A stretch of 64,000 nt of DNA from the NCBI RefSeq assembly GCF_003402475.1, contig NZ_BFAB01000005.1, positions 189,633 through 253,632 on the forward strand, in the 5' to 3' direction. Below, piece after piece: positions 8,533 to 18,709 of the stretch; position 1 is the first letter of the stretch; every line of letters starts with the position of its first letter. A program made the translations under genes and the position numbers. The notes beneath the pieces were generated by a model. The model did not search any database and was not told where the DNA came from. It worked only from the letters and a program-made list of their open reading frames with translations. The DNA comes from Mycobacterium sp. MFM001 (GTDB lineage Bacteria; Actinomycetota; Actinomycetes; Mycobacteriales; Mycobacteriaceae).

Positions 8533-9089
8533 CCCAGAGTGTCAGCCCTCCCGTCGTCGAGACCGAAGGCGGAGGGCGAGAACAGGTCTGGCCGCTGCCC
8601 ACCGACGAACAGCGGCTCCTCGACCTGATCCACCTGTGCTTCGACGAGTACTGGGACGACATCTGGTTCGGCGTCCTGATCGAGGGTGCGGCATGGGAAG
8701 TGGCGGCACCCTGCCCGCCCAAACGCATCTCGATGTACGACGGGTACGCAACCGTCGACTTCGGCCGCTGGCATTTCCATCTGTGCATCGGCGAGCACAC
8801 GGCGAGCGGGCCCGAGCTGGGCCGGATCCGGAAGTGTTCGCGCGCCGAGATGTATCGCCGGCTCGGCAGCGACGGATGCCCAACGTCGTGGGGTGTGCGC
8901 CTGTTCAACGGCCGCGACGAGCAAATGATGACGCTGATGCTGCCGAACCCGTTTTTGACTAACGACCAGCAGATTCGCGACGAGCCCGCCTGGGGCCAAC
9001 TGGAGCTGTGGGACCGGCTGCGCGCCACCTACCTCGGGCTGGGCCCCGATCCACTTGACCGCGCCGGCAAGGGATTTCGGCACGGATGA
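8529..9089 (+). CDS. Conserved protein of unknown function in the B12 operon
   Basis: 186 residues, soluble, without a signal peptide or membrane helix. The start is fixed by an ATGA overlap with the fusion gene. It is rich in Trp and acidic residues ([20 protein letters not shown]) and holds [10 protein letters not shown] at residues 81-90, where H82, H84, C86 and H90 could coordinate a metal or a corrinoid cobalt. I do not recognise a characterised family. Tight coupling to the transporter and the PPE gene points to a role in handling the same substrate, but the sequence does not prove this. Confidence 0.85.
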   Translation: MTQSVSPPVVETEGGGREQVWPLPTDEQRLLDLIHLCFDEYWDDIWFGVLIEGAAWEVAAPCPPKRISMYDGYATVDFGRWHFHLCIGEHTASGPELGRIRKCSRAEMYRRLGSDGCPTSWGVRLFNGRDEQMMTLMLPNPFLTNDQQIRDEPAWGQLELWDRLRATYLGLGPDPLDRAGKGFRHG

Positions 9090-10723
9090 CCGCGCCCATC
9101 TGGATGGCCTCACCCCCGGAGGTGCATTCGACGCTGCTCAGCAGCGGCCCGGGTCCGGGCTCGCTGCTGGCGGCCGCGGGGGCATGGAACTCGCTCGCCA
9201 CCGCGTACGCGGAGACCGCCGAGGAACTCACGGCGGTGTTGGACGCCGTGCGGGCTGGGGCGTGGGACGGCACGACGGCCGAGGCCTACGTGACCGCCCA
9301 TGCGCCGTATCTGGCGTGGCTGATGCAGGCCGCCGCCGACAGCGCCGCCACGGCCGCCCAACACGAAACCGCGGCCGGCGCCTACACCACCGCCCTGGCG
9401 ACCATGCCGACGTTGGCCGAGCTGGCCGCCAACCACGCCACGCACGCGGCGTTGGTCGCCACGAATTTCTTTGGCATCAACACGATTCCGATCGCGCTGA
9501 ACGAGGCCGACTATGTGCGGATGTGGATTCAGGCGGCCACCGTGATGAGCACCTATCAGAGTGTTGCCACGGCCGCGGTGACCGCCACGCCGTCGACCAC
9601 CGCGGCGCCGGCAATCATGAAAACCGACGCGGCCACAACGTCGTCCGACTCGCCGTCGGGCCCCGACGTCTCTGAGATCCAGCAATTCCTCGACCAGATC
9701 GGATACACCGACTTCTACAACAACTTCTTGCAGCCGCTGGCCAACCTGTTCTCGTCGCTGGCCTACCTCTATCCGGAGTTTCCCTGGCTCCCCATCACCG
9801 GCAACCCGCTTTTTCACCTCAGCCCGACGAACATCGCCTGGTTTCTGGCCGTGCCCCTCGATCCGGGTTCGTATGCCGCGATTCTGGCCGGCAACTTCGC
9901 GACCAATGCGGCCGAGATCGCGGCGGCGTTGGCTACCGGTAATCCCGGAACCGTGCTCATCACACTGGGATTCGTCACGGTCGAAGCGATCGGCTTTACC
10001 GTGACCGACACCATCCAGTTGCTTCACTACCTGATCGAGCAGACCGTCACGCTGATTCCCGTCATTCTCCCGCTGGTCGCCGCTTCCGTTGTCCCGCTGG
10101 GCGCCGCTCCCGGTGCGGCGGGCGGATTCGCCGGTTTGGCGGGTTTGGCAGGGCTGGCTGGTGTCCCTCCGCCAACCGTCGTGCCGGTCACGCCGCCGCC
10201 TGTTGCGGCGCTCGCACCGACCATGCCCCCGTCGCCCACTCCGGCTCCCGCCCCCGCACCCGCTCCGGCGTCGGCCCCCGCGGCTGCCCCGGCGCCCCCT
10301 GCGCCCGGGGCCCCTCCGCCGACACCGTCGCCGCCGACGCTGAACACGATGGACGCCTACGGCTACATGGTGGGTGGACTGAACGCGGATGCCCGCAGGG
10401 CGGCCAGCACCCGTTCGCGTCAGAGGAAGGCACCGGAGCCCGACACCGCCATCTCGCCGGCACCTGCCGTCACGCCGGAAGAGGAGGCGCAGGCCCGTCG
10501 CCGGCGACGGGCGAAGGTCAGCCAGCTCGGCCGCGGTTACGAGTACATGGACCTCGAGCCGGACGAGCCGTTGGCGTCGGATCGGGGCGCGGGAAGCCTG
10601 GGCTTCGCCGGAACGGTCCGCAAAGACGCTGCCAGCGCGGCGGGATTGACCCGGCTGTCCGACGACTTCGGTGGCGGCGCGCGCATGCCGATGATGCCGG
10701 GCACCTGGGGCGGCGACGACTGA
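9086..10723 (+). CDS. PPE family protein, last gene of the riboswitch operon
   Basis: 545 residues. The N-terminal 180 are a standard PPE domain: [27 protein letters not shown], and a WxG-type turn in [13 protein letters not shown] middle hydrophobic section follows, then a Pro/Ala-rich linker (about 365-425) and a charged tail with five Arg (471-475) followed by Ala-Lys. The start overlaps the preceding gene by ATGA, so it belongs to the B12 operon. No PE gene is adjacent. Several PPE proteins act in nutrient passage across the mycobacterial outer membrane, and M. tuberculosis PPE2 also follows a cobalamin riboswitch and has a basic C-terminal stretch. Outer-membrane corrinoid uptake is therefore the leading hypothesis. 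Confidence 0.93.
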   Translation: MTAPIWMASPPEVHSTLLSSGPGPGSLLAAAGAWNSLATAYAETAEELTAVLDAVRAGAWDGTTAEAYVTAHAPYLAWLMQAAADSAATAAQHETAAGAYTTALATMPTLAELAANHATHAALVATNFFGINTIPIALNEADYVRMWIQAATVMSTYQSVATAAVTATPSTTAAPAIMKTDAATTSSDSPSGPDVSEIQQFLDQIGYTDFYNNFLQPLANLFSSLAYLYPEFPWLPITGNPLFHLSPTNIAWFLAVPLDPGSYAAILAGNFATNAAEIAAALATGNPGTVLITLGFVTVEAIGFTVTDTIQLLHYLIEQTVTLIPVILPLVAASVVPLGAAPGAAGGFAGLAGLAGLAGVPPPTVVPVTPPPVAALAPTMPPSPTPAPAPAPAPASAPAAAPAPPAPGAPPPTPSPPTLNTMDAYGYMVGGLNADARRAASTRSRQRKAPEPDTAISPAPAVTPEEEAQARRRRRAKVSQLGRGYEYMDLEPDEPLASDRGAGSLGFAGTVRKDAASAAGLTRLSDDFGGGARMPMMPGTWGGDD

Positions 10724-11389
10724 TCAGCAGGCGCAGTTCTGGCCGCGCCAGGAGCGGATGCCCTGCCACACGGCGACGACGGCGACGGCCAGGCCGATCA
10801 CGGGGTCCAGCCACCAACCGCCGGACCACCACGCCGTCACAAACAGGCCGAGCATGACGGCGGCGGCCTGGATTCCGCACAGGTAGTTCTGGGTGCCCTC
10901 GCCCGCGGTGGCCGCCGAGCCCAACCGCACGGCCAGGATGTGCTTGGCCCGGCCGAGTGTCGGCATCAGGGCCAGGGCGATCGCCGTCAACACAATCCCG
11001 ATCACCGAGGTGTCGGCGTGGCGCTCGTCGAGCAAGTGGTGCAGAGATTCCGCGGCGATGTAGGGGGCGGTCAGCCAAAACGACAACGCGACGCCTTGCT
11101 GGGCGCGTCGTTCAGCGGTGTCGGACAGCGTGCGCCGGCCGCTGAACCGCCACACCACCATTGCGCTGGCCAGCCCCTCCGGGGCGCTGCCCAGCGCCCA
11201 GCCGGTCAGCGCGATCGATCCGACCGCCAGCCCCTGCCACAACCCGATGACGCCCTCGGCGAGCATCGCGACCAGGCTGACCCAGGCCAGCCGTCGCGCC
11301 CACCGGGCCCGCCGATGCCAGGTTTCGTCCCGCGTGCAGCAGGTGTGGTCGACGAGACCGACGGAGTCACTGGGGTGGGAGACGGTCAC
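10724..11389 (-). CDS. Cation-efflux-like integral membrane protein (Rv3271c-like)
   Basis: 221 residues with five or six membrane helices. The layout resembles cation diffusion facilitators: early helix [21 protein letters not shown], then [20 protein letters not shown] and, near the end, [19 protein letters not shown]. The paired Asp/His residues that bind zinc in true CDF pumps are only partly present, and the cytoplasmic CTD domain is missing, so transport of a particular metal cannot be claimed. Cysteines occur near both ends (TCCTRD and the final CAC). It converges on the PPE gene with no gap. Gene order matches Rv3271c. Confidence 0.8.
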   Translation of the reverse strand: MTVSHPSDSVGLVDHTCCTRDETWHRRARWARRLAWVSLVAMLAEGVIGLWQGLAVGSIALTGWALGSAPEGLASAMVVWRFSGRRTLSDTAERRAQQGVALSFWLTAPYIAAESLHHLLDERHADTSVIGIVLTAIALALMPTLGRAKHILAVRLGSAATAGEGTQNYLCGIQAAAVMLGLFVTAWWSGGWWLDPVIGLAVAVVAVWQGIRSWRGQNCAC

Positions 11390-11422
11390 CAGGCGATCTT
11401 AAAGGCTGGTTACGCTGCCAGC

Positions 11423-12334
11423 ATGGCGCGCACTGACAACGACACCTGGGACCTGGCGACCAGTGTGGGCGCCACCGCGACGATGGTGGCCGCGGGACGG
11501 GCCCGCGCCACCAGGGCCGGGCTCATCGACGACCGGTTCGCCGAGCCGCTGGTTCGGGCCGTCGGCGTCGACTTCTTCACCCGGTGGGCCGCCGGCGAAC
11601 TCGACGCCGCGGAGGTCGACATCCCCGACCACCCGTGGGGCATGCAGCCGATGACCGACCTGCTGACCGTGCGCACCCGCTTCATCGACAGCTTTGTCGC
11701 CGACGCCGCCGCGGCAGGCGTCCGGCAGACGGTCATCTTGGCCTCGGGGCTGGATGCGCGCGGCTACCGGCTGTCGTGGCCCGCCGATATGACGGTGTAC
11801 GAGATCGACCAGCCGCAGGTGCTGGAATTCAAGGCCGCGACGTTGGCCGAGCTGGGTGCCGAGCCGACGGCCGAGCTGCGGGCGGTGCCGATCGACCTGC
11901 GCCACGACTGGCCGGCGGCGCTGCGGCAGGCTGGATTCGACGCGGCCCAGCCCGCCGCCTGGATCGCCGAGGGTCTGTTGGCGTTTCTGCCGCCGGAGGC
12001 CCAGGATCGCTTGCTGGACAACATCACTGAGCTCAGTGTCGACGGCAGCCGGCTTGTCGCGGAGATGTTCCTGAATTCGCCGGAATCCCTGCAGGTCATG
12101 AACGCCGCCACGCAGAAGTGGTACGAGCATGGCTTGGACGTCCACATCGACGATCTGTGGTATTCCGGTGGACGTCACGACATCGCGGCGTATCTGGACG
12201 AGCGTGGCTGGCGCACCACGCGCACACTGGCCAGTCAGTTGTTGTCCGACAACGGGTTACCTGTGCCGCCGCGCAGCGACGCCGAATCCGCCGAGAACTA
12301 CTACTGCACCGCCGTGCGGGGCGCGGATTCGTGA
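11423..12334 (+). CDS. SAM-dependent methyltransferase, TIGR00027 family
   Basis: 303 residues. The N-terminal [21 protein letters not shown] and [13 protein letters not shown] and the internal motif [14 protein letters not shown] are typical of the leucine-carboxyl-methyltransferase-like family that is greatly expanded in mycobacteria. [11 protein letters not shown] is the SAM-binding loop, and [12 protein letters not shown] carries the acidic ribose-binding position. Substrates of this family are largely unknown. It overlaps the next CoA transferase by GTGA, suggesting a two-gene unit. M. tuberculosis lacks this gene between Rv3271c and Rv3272. Confidence 0.92.
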   Translation: MARTDNDTWDLATSVGATATMVAAGRARATRAGLIDDRFAEPLVRAVGVDFFTRWAAGELDAAEVDIPDHPWGMQPMTDLLTVRTRFIDSFVADAAAAGVRQTVILASGLDARGYRLSWPADMTVYEIDQPQVLEFKAATLAELGAEPTAELRAVPIDLRHDWPAALRQAGFDAAQPAAWIAEGLLAFLPPEAQDRLLDNITELSVDGSRLVAEMFLNSPESLQVMNAATQKWYEHGLDVHIDDLWYSGGRHDIAAYLDERGWRTTRTLASQLLSDNGLPVPPRSDAESAENYYCTAVRGADS

Positions 12335-13491
12335 CTACCAAGCCGCTTGACGGTTTCCGGGTGCTCGATTTCACCCAGAACGTGGCCGGGCCGCTGGCGG
12401 GACAGGTGCTGGCAGACCTGGGCGCCGAGGTCATCAAGGTGGAGGCGCCCGGCGGGGAAGCCGCCCGTCAAATCACCTCTGTCCTGCCGGGCCGCCCGCC
12501 GCTGGCGACCTATTTTCTGCCGAACAACCGCGGCAAGAAATCGGTCGCGGTGGACCTGACATCAGCCGACGGCAAGCAGCAGATACTGAGGTTGGCCGAC
12601 ACAGCCGACGTGGTGCTCGAAGGTTTTCGGCCGGGGGTGATGGAACGACTGGGACTGGGTCCAAGCGAATTGCAGTCGCGCAACCCGCGATTGGTCTATG
12701 CGCGGCTGTCGGCGTTCGGTGGCAACGGCCCGAACGGCGACCGGCCGGGCGTCGATTTGATGGTGGCCGCCGAAGCCGGCATGACCACGGGCATGCGCAC
12801 GCCGGACGGCAAGCCGCAGATCATCCCGTTCCAGCTGGTCGACAACGCCAGCGGACATGTGCTCGCCCAGGCGGTGTTGGCCGCGCTGCTCAACCGCGAG
12901 CGGCACGGCGTGGCCGATGTCGTCACCGTCGCGATGTACGACGTCGCGGTGAGTCTTCAGGTCAACCAGTTGACGGTGCACCTGAACCGGGCCAGCAACG
13001 ACCAATCGCCGAAGCCCAAGGGGCGCAAGAGCGTTGGGTTCGCCACCCAACCGTCGGACGCCTTCCGAACGGCCGACGGCTACGTCGTCATCAGCGCGTA
13101 TGTACCCAAGCACTGGGAGCTGCTGTGCCGGACGATCGACCGCCCCGATCTGCTCGACGACGAGCGGTTCGCCGACCAGCGGTCGCGGTCCATCAACTAC
13201 AGCGAGCTGAGCGACGAACTCGAGGCGACGCTGTGTACCAAGACCTCGGCCGAGTGGGTGGAGCTGTTGCGCTGCAACGGCTTAATGGCATGCCTGCCGT
13301 GCACCTGGAAGCAGGTTGTCGACACTCCGCTGTTCGCGGAAAACGAACTGGCGCTTGAGATCGGCAGCGGCGACGAGGCCGTGACGCTGATTCGCACTCC
13401 GGCCCGCTATTCGACGTTCACCGCCGCGGCGACCGATCCACCGCCGGCAGTGGGCGAACACAACGCCGAATTCCTCACAGGCATCGAATAA
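12331..13491 (+). CDS. CaiB/BaiF-type CoA transferase (Rv3272-like)
   Basis: 386 residues from a GTG that overlaps the methyltransferase stop. Family III CoA-transferase motifs are present: [19 protein letters not shown], then [28 protein letters not shown] and [14 protein letters not shown], the last holding the Asp that forms the acyl-anhydride intermediate. It moves CoA between carboxylic acids in the cytoplasm. The acyl substrate cannot be told from sequence. The protein is complete and near the usual 390 to 400 residues. Confidence 0.92.
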   Translation: MTTKPLDGFRVLDFTQNVAGPLAGQVLADLGAEVIKVEAPGGEAARQITSVLPGRPPLATYFLPNNRGKKSVAVDLTSADGKQQILRLADTADVVLEGFRPGVMERLGLGPSELQSRNPRLVYARLSAFGGNGPNGDRPGVDLMVAAEAGMTTGMRTPDGKPQIIPFQLVDNASGHVLAQAVLAALLNRERHGVADVVTVAMYDVAVSLQVNQLTVHLNRASNDQSPKPKGRKSVGFATQPSDAFRTADGYVVISAYVPKHWELLCRTIDRPDLLDDERFADQRSRSINYSELSDELEATLCTKTSAEWVELLRCNGLMACLPCTWKQVVDTPLFAENELALEIGSGDEAVTLIRTPARYSTFTAAATDPPPAVGEHNAEFLTGIE

Positions 13492-13599
13492 ATGAACAGC
13501 CGGTGTCCGGCCGGTGTCTTTGCTCTATGAACGCCTGCTCAGTAGATATGAGAGCGCATAGGATTGAGGCGGCCGGAAAAACCCTCGCTGACGTGCTGT

Positions 13600-13605
13600 T
13601 ATAGT
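13600..13605 (+). promoter_or_regulatory. -10 element TATAGT for the 13615 gene
   Basis: TATAGT lies nine bases before the GTG at 13615, which would place transcription start on or beside the start codon and give a leaderless message. No clear -35 hexamer is visible at the expected spacing. Confidence 0.4.
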
Positions 13606-13614
13606 TGCGCCACT

Positions 13615-14013
13615 GTGACTTTCAGCAGCAGACCCGGATGGTGGCGATCGGCCATTGCGATCGTTGTCGCGGCCGGCGCCCTAGTCGCTGTCCTCGGATA
13701 CGGGCTGGTGCGATTCGAGTTCGCTGCGTCTGCGCCACCGCCATCGGAGCTGGTGTCGCTGGTAGCCGACGATGTCGAGCGCGCGGAGACCGACGATGGC
13801 TCGACACCCATCACTCAGAAGGCGTTCGAAGCGGTAGCACTGCACCGCGCGCTACCGCCACGGTTGCGTTCGATGCCGCTGTTGCGGTGGTTTTCTGAGG
13901 CGATTCCCGTGCCCGCGGGATGGTCCCGGCTCGGCGCGGCTGCTCGCGGTGCACCTCCGACTTCCCTTGCCGGGCAACAACTCTTGACCCAGTTCTGTAT
14001 CGCTCGCCGCTGA
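13615..14013 (+). CDS. Hypothetical protein with one membrane helix
   Basis: 132 residues from GTG; the longer reading from 13564 would add a Cys-rich stretch lying over the -10 element, so it is less likely. A single N-terminal hydrophobic segment, SAIAIVVAAGALVAVLGYGL, is followed by a Pro-rich turn and a polar domain ending QLLTQFCIARR. Codon usage is less GC-biased at the third position than in neighbouring core genes, in keeping with the accessory patch. No family is recognised. A membrane-anchored extracytoplasmic protein is the likely form. Confidence 0.5.
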   Translation: MTFSSRPGWWRSAIAIVVAAGALVAVLGYGLVRFEFAASAPPPSELVSLVADDVERAETDDGSTPITQKAFEAVALHRALPPRLRSMPLLRWFSEAIPVPAGWSRLGAAARGAPPTSLAGQQLLTQFCIARR

Positions 14014-14105
14014 TCGGTCAGCATTCGCCCGCTTGATCCGCTGCTCGTCTGCGTTATGCAGTCGCGAGCTGATACCCCATGTCTTTTTTTCTCGAGGAGA
14101 AGTCC

Positions 14106-15242
14106 ATGTTCTTTGACTTTGGGTCATTACCACCGGAAATCAATTCCGCCCGAATGTATTTGGGTCCAGGTTCGGGATCGATGTTGGCCGCTGCGGCGGC
14201 CTGGGACCAGCTGGCCGCCGAGTTGCATTCGGTTGCCGCGGACTACCAGTCAGTGGTCTCGCAACTGGCCAGCGGGCCGTGGCTGGGGTCGGCGTCGATG
14301 TCGATGGCAGCCGCCGTCGCACCGTATGTCGAGTGGATGCGCACGACCGCGAGGCAGGCCGAACACGCCGCCGCCCAGGCCAGAGCCGCTGCGGGCGCGT
14401 ACGAGTCGGCACGTGCGAGCACCGTGCCGCCGCTGGTGATCGCCGCCAACCGCTCGCTGCAGGAAACACTGGTGGCCACCAACATTCTGGGCCAGAACAC
14501 TCCGGCGATCGCGGCCACGGAGTTCCACTACAGCGAAATGTGGGCCCAAGATGCTGCGACGATGTACGGCTATGCCGGCGCCTCCGCCGCAGCCTCGAAG
14601 GTGACGCCGTTTACGCCACCGCCGCCCACCACCAACCCGGGGGCAACACAGGCGGCCCTGTCACGGTTGACGTCGGCGATCCCAACCACGTTGCAGGAAG
14701 CCGCATCTCCCTCGCTTTCTACGTCGCGCATGTGGGAGAACCTGGAGGAGATGTGGACGACAATCACCATGGATCCACATTTCTGGTCCAGGACGGGCTC
14801 GACGATCACGTCCGTGATTTCGACCGGAAAGTCGCTGATTCCTGCGGCCAAGGCAGCCGAAAGCGGCGTGAAGGCGTCCGGCTCATTGCTGGGCGGAGGG
14901 CTGGGCTCGCTGCTGAACAGTAGTGCGGGCTCGGCCGGGTGGGCGGGTGCGGGCGGGCCGGGCGTCGCCGCGGGCCTGGGCCGGGCCGCGTCGATCGGGG
15001 CGCTGTCAGTGCCGCAGAGTTGGTCCGCGGCAGTGCCGGCGGCGAATTCCGTTGCCGCAGCTGCGTTGCCCGCGGGTTCTGGCGGCTTCAACGCCGTCCC
15101 GGTGAGCGGTCCGGCGGGGCCGGCGGGTGTGCCAGTCATGCCGATCACGGGAATGGCCGGGCATGGCGCCGCGCGACTGGCCGATGCTGCCCGATTCCTG
15201 CCGCGGCCCAACATGCTTCCGCGGTGGCCGGCCGGGGGGTAA
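14106..15242 (+). CDS. PPE protein, SVP subfamily
   Basis: 378 residues. The start ATG ([18 protein letters not shown]) has GAGGAG eight bases upstream, so the in-frame ATG at 14079 is set aside. The PPE domain covers residues 1-175 with [18 protein letters not shown] and a WxG-type turn. The SVP signature of GxxSVPxxW form is [10 protein letters not shown], with S301. The C-terminal part is Gly/Ala-rich. PPE proteins are exported by ESX systems, normally with a PE partner; none is next to it, so it must pair with a distant PE or act alone. It belongs to the accessory patch that replaces Rv3273. Confidence 0.92.
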   Translation: MFFDFGSLPPEINSARMYLGPGSGSMLAAAAAWDQLAAELHSVAADYQSVVSQLASGPWLGSASMSMAAAVAPYVEWMRTTARQAEHAAAQARAAAGAYESARASTVPPLVIAANRSLQETLVATNILGQNTPAIAATEFHYSEMWAQDAATMYGYAGASAAASKVTPFTPPPPTTNPGATQAALSRLTSAIPTTLQEAASPSLSTSRMWENLEEMWTTITMDPHFWSRTGSTITSVISTGKSLIPAAKAAESGVKASGSLLGGGLGSLLNSSAGSAGWAGAGGPGVAAGLGRAASIGALSVPQSWSAAVPAANSVAAAALPAGSGGFNAVPVSGPAGPAGVPVMPITGMAGHGAARLADAARFLPRPNMLPRWPAGG

Positions 15243-15337
15243 TCAGGCTTCTGCTCGAGGTCGGTGTCGAAGAGACCACTCGGGGTTGTTCCGCAAACTG
15301 CAACTGTTCATGTCCAGCGGTTCGCGTTATGCCGCGT

Positions 15338-15682
15338 TCAAGTGACCCCGTCGGACTGCTCATCTTGGTGCTGGATGTACACCGCGACCTGTTCGATATC
15401 GGGAAATAAGGCAGGGCAATACGTCTTCACCTGCTCAATTTCGATGTCGACCGCGGTCCTCACAGGTAGCCGGTAGTGTTCGGCGATCGCTTCCGCTACC
15501 GCAGTAATTACACCCTCATCGTGAGCAGGCTCGCCGTTCAGATCGCTACCGAGGACGCGGCAGGTAGCTTCTTCGCTGTCGCCTACCGGATCATTCGGGT
15601 CGGCTCGCGCATCCACTGACCCCGAACCAACTGCGACCGTCAGGATTGCTACAGCGATGAGGGTTGAAAAACGGGGAAACAT
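15338..15682 (-). CDS. Small secreted protein (DUF732-like)
   Basis: 114 residues with a clear signal peptide, FSTLIAVAILTVAVGSGSVDARA, predicted to be cut after ARA. The mature part is acidic and has two Cys (ATCRVL and KTYCP) that could form one disulfide, as in the small exported DUF732 proteins of mycobacteria. AGGAGG lies upstream of the ATG at suitable spacing. Function is unknown. It converges on the PPE-SVP gene. Confidence 0.7.
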   Translation of the reverse strand: MFPRFSTLIAVAILTVAVGSGSVDARADPNDPVGDSEEATCRVLGSDLNGEPAHDEGVITAVAEAIAEHYRLPVRTAVDIEIEQVKTYCPALFPDIEQVAVYIQHQDEQSDGVT

Positions 15683-15985
15683 GAGTTCGACCTCCTCGTC
15701 AAAGGACGTTGCCCGAACGCATCGCAGCGTATTCCTCGGCGAGCTTGATCACCGATGAACGGCCGAAGTTTTGGTCGATCCGCAAACGACCCAGGCCTTG
15801 CTGCGCAACTGCATCAAGCAAGCACAGCCGTTGAGCCACACACAGCGTTCGGCAAGCGATTAGTCTGACGCGGCCCGCGGGTGAGTTTGGCCAACCCCTG
15901 TGGACAAAGTCCCAACTGGGGATAACCCGGGCCGGAACGGATCTCGCCGGTATTTCTTGTCAGTGGCCCCAAATAGTGTCGCAGT
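15683..15985. other. Intergenic segment with a possible gene remnant
   Basis: This gap of about 300 bases holds no confident gene. On the minus strand, 15839 to 15699 reads as a 46-codon frame from GTG that ends 17 bases before the small secreted gene, with LAEEYAAMRSGNVL at its end. It may be the remnant of a longer gene or a tiny upstream partner. The right part contains the leader of the 13E12-family gene. No repeats or RNA structures stood out. Confidence 0.25.
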
Positions 15986-17521
15986 ATGTTCGATAACGCG
16001 TTGCCGGACCTCGGGGAACTGAGTAGCGCCGATGACTCGATGGTGGTCGCGGCGGTTACCGGTTGGGGGCGGGCCGAAGCGGCGGCGGCGGCGCGCCGAC
16101 TGGCCGCGATCGGCGAGCTGGTGACCCGCCGGGTGCACGGCGGGTCGCCCGAAGCCGGCCGGTGGTCGTGTGACAACTGGGACGCGATGGCCGCGGAAGT
16201 CGCTGCCGCCCAAGGCATTAGCCATGGCATGGCGTCGAGTCAGATGTATTTGGCGGTGGCCTTGCGCGACCGGTTGCCCCGAGTGGCGGAGTTGTTCGCC
16301 GAGGGCATGATCAGCTACGGACTGGTGCGCACGATCGTCTGGCATACCGATCTGATCAAGGACCCCGAGGCGTTGCGGCTGGTGGATAAGACCTTGGCCG
16401 AGGACGCAGCCCGTTTTGGGCCGCTGTCGGCGAACAAGACGGCGCAGGCCATCGAGGCGATCGTGGATCGGTATGACCCGGGGGCGTTGCGGCGCACCCG
16501 CGCCCACGCCCGCAGCCGTGATGTCGTGATCGATTCAGCCGACCAGCAGTCGGGCACTGCGCCGATGTGGGGGCGGTTGTTCGCCGCCGATGCCGCGGTG
16601 TTGGATCGGCGGCTGATGCAGATGGCTCATGAGGTCTGCGATGACGACCCGCGCACCATCGCGCAGCGCCGCGCCGATGCGTTAGGGGCATTGGCTGCCG
16701 GCGCGCAGCGGCTGGCGTGCACCTGCGGCAACCCTGATTGCCCCGCGGTTGCAGACGGCGCGGAGCGGTCAGCCAACGTGTTGATCCACGTTGTGGCGCA
16801 CGAATCAGCGGTGCACGCGCAGCCCGACCCGCATCTATCGGGACAAACCACGCCTGCCCCGATCAGGCCGGACGAAGCCCTGTGTCGACCTCCAGATCCG
16901 GAGCCCGACGTGCCTGCGGTGACGTTGCCGCCCGCCGTGCTCACCGGTGGCGCGGTGGTCCCCCCGGTGCTGCTGGCCGAGTTGATTCGAAACGGTGCCA
17001 AGCTTCAGCCGCTGTGGCACCCCGGCGACTCCGCGCCGGAATCGGGATATCGCCCCTCGGTGGCGCTGGAGCGCTTCGTGCGCTGTCGGGACATGACGTG
17101 CCGGTTCCCCAATTGTGATCGTCCGGCGGAGTTTTGCGATGTCGACCACACGGTGCCCTATCCGTTCGGGCCGACGCATGCCTCCAACCTCAAGCTATTG
17201 TGCCGAAAACATCACTTGCTCAAGACTTTTTGGACCGCCTGGCATGATGAGCAATGGCCTGACGGCACCGTGGTGTGGACCTCGCCGACCGGGCACACGT
17301 ACACCACGCGGCCGGGCAGTCGCCTGCTGTTCCCGAGCCTGTGCCTGCCCACCGGCGAATTACCTTCTGCGCCAACCACCGATCAGCCACCCGGTGACCG
17401 TGGGCTCATGATGCCGCTGCGGCGACGAACCCGCGAGCAAGACCGCGCCAAACGCATCGACGCCGAACGCGCACTCAACGCCGCCCACATAGCCGAACGC
17501 AACCAACCGCCACCCTTCTAG
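15986..17521 (+). CDS. 13E12 family protein: DUF222 plus HNH nuclease domain
   Basis: 511 residues. The long N-terminal part (about 1-330) is the helical DUF222 region with [21 protein letters not shown] and [19 protein letters not shown]. The C-terminal HNH fold is seen in [14 protein letters not shown], then [21 protein letters not shown] and CRKHH, with the zinc cysteines and the HNH His/Asn residues intact. This is the mycobacterial 13E12 repeat family, present in several copies and associated with genome variation; DNA cleavage is assumed from the fold. The gene looks complete, ending three bases before fadE25, which faces it. M. tuberculosis has no copy here. Confidence 0.92.
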   Translation: MFDNALPDLGELSSADDSMVVAAVTGWGRAEAAAAARRLAAIGELVTRRVHGGSPEAGRWSCDNWDAMAAEVAAAQGISHGMASSQMYLAVALRDRLPRVAELFAEGMISYGLVRTIVWHTDLIKDPEALRLVDKTLAEDAARFGPLSANKTAQAIEAIVDRYDPGALRRTRAHARSRDVVIDSADQQSGTAPMWGRLFAADAAVLDRRLMQMAHEVCDDDPRTIAQRRADALGALAAGAQRLACTCGNPDCPAVADGAERSANVLIHVVAHESAVHAQPDPHLSGQTTPAPIRPDEALCRPPDPEPDVPAVTLPPAVLTGGAVVPPVLLAELIRNGAKLQPLWHPGDSAPESGYRPSVALERFVRCRDMTCRFPNCDRPAEFCDVDHTVPYPFGPTHASNLKLLCRKHHLLKTFWTAWHDEQWPDGTVVWTSPTGHTYTTRPGSRLLFPSLCLPTGELPSAPTTDQPPGDRGLMMPLRRRTREQDRAKRIDAERALNAAHIAERNQPPPF

Positions 17522-17524
17522 GGA

Positions 17525-18694
17525 TTAGCGCAGCAACGCTCGCGCCATCACCACGCGCTGAATCTGGTTGGTGCCCTCATAGATCTGGGTGATCTTGGCG
17601 TCGCGCATGAAGCGTTCGACCGGGAAGTCGATGGTGTATCCGGCGCCGCCGAACAGCTGGACCGCGTCGACGGTGACCTCCATCGCCACATCGGAGGCAA
17701 AGCATTTCGACGCCGCGGAGATGAAACCCAGGTTGGGCTCGCCGCGTTCGGCGCGGGCGGCCGCGGTGTAGACCATCAGCCGGGCCGCCTCCACCTTCAT
17801 CGCCATGTCGGCGAGCATGAACTGCACGCCCTGGAATGTGCTGATCGACTCGCCGAATTGCTTGCGGCCCTTGGTGTATTCGATCGCCGCATCCAACGCG
17901 CCCTGCGCAATACCGACCGCCTGCGCACCGATCGTCGGACGGGTGTGATCCAACGTCGCCAACGCAGTCTTGAACCCCGTGCCCGGTTCGCCGATGATGC
18001 GATCCCCCGGGATTCGGCAGTTCTCGAAGTACAACTCTGTGGTCGGCGAGCCCTTGATGCCCAGCTTCTTTTCCTTGGGCCCCACCGAGAAACCCTCGTC
18101 GTCCTTGTGCACCACGAACGCCGAAATCCCGTTGGCGCCCTTGTCCGGATCGGTCACCGCCATCACCGTGTACCAGGTCGACTTGCCGCCGTTGGTGATC
18201 CAGCTCTTGGAGCCGTTGAGAATCCAGTCGTCGCCGTCGGCGACGGCCCGCGTGCGCATCGACGCCGCATCGCTGCCGGACTCCCGCTCCGACAGCGCAT
18301 ACGACGCCATCGCCCCCTCGTTGGCCAGCGTCGGCAGCACCTGCGCCTTGAGTTCCTCCGACCCCCGCATGATCAGGCCCATGGTGCCCAGCTTGTTCAC
18401 GGCCGGAATCAGCGACGCCGACGCGTCGACGCGCGCCACTTCCTCGATCACGATGCACGTCGCGACCGAGTCCGCGCCCTGGCCGCCGTACTCCTCGGGC
18501 ACGTGCACGGCATTGAAGCCCGATGCGTTCAGCGCCGCCAGCGCCTCTTCGGGAAACCGCGGCGTCTCGTCGACGTCGGCGGCGTACGGAGCGATCTCTT
18601 TTTCCGCCAACGCGCGGATCGCCGCCCGGAGCTCGTCATGCTCCTCGGGCAGCTTGAACAGATCAAACGACGGGTCTCCAGCCCACCCAGCCAT
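17525..18694 (-). CDS. fadE25: Acyl-CoA dehydrogenase FadE25
   Basis: 389 residues, the same length as Rv3274c. It contains the acyl-CoA dehydrogenase signature ALSERESGSDAASMRTRA, the FAD-binding SWITNGGKSTWYTVMAVT and, near the end, QIYEGTNQIQRVVMARAL, where the Glu is the usual catalytic base. It oxidises a fatty acyl-CoA to the trans-2-enoyl form and passes electrons to ETF. The chain-length range is not readable from the sequence. It is 15 bases downstream of purE and may be read through from it. Confidence 0.95.
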   Translation of the reverse strand: MAGWAGDPSFDLFKLPEEHDELRAAIRALAEKEIAPYAADVDETPRFPEEALAALNASGFNAVHVPEEYGGQGADSVATCIVIEEVARVDASASLIPAVNKLGTMGLIMRGSEELKAQVLPTLANEGAMASYALSERESGSDAASMRTRAVADGDDWILNGSKSWITNGGKSTWYTVMAVTDPDKGANGISAFVVHKDDEGFSVGPKEKKLGIKGSPTTELYFENCRIPGDRIIGEPGTGFKTALATLDHTRPTIGAQAVGIAQGALDAAIEYTKGRKQFGESISTFQGVQFMLADMAMKVEAARLMVYTAAARAERGEPNLGFISAASKCFASDVAMEVTVDAVQLFGGAGYTIDFPVERFMRDAKITQIYEGTNQIQRVVMARALLR

Positions 18695-18709
18695 CCCGGC
18701 CCTCCTTAA

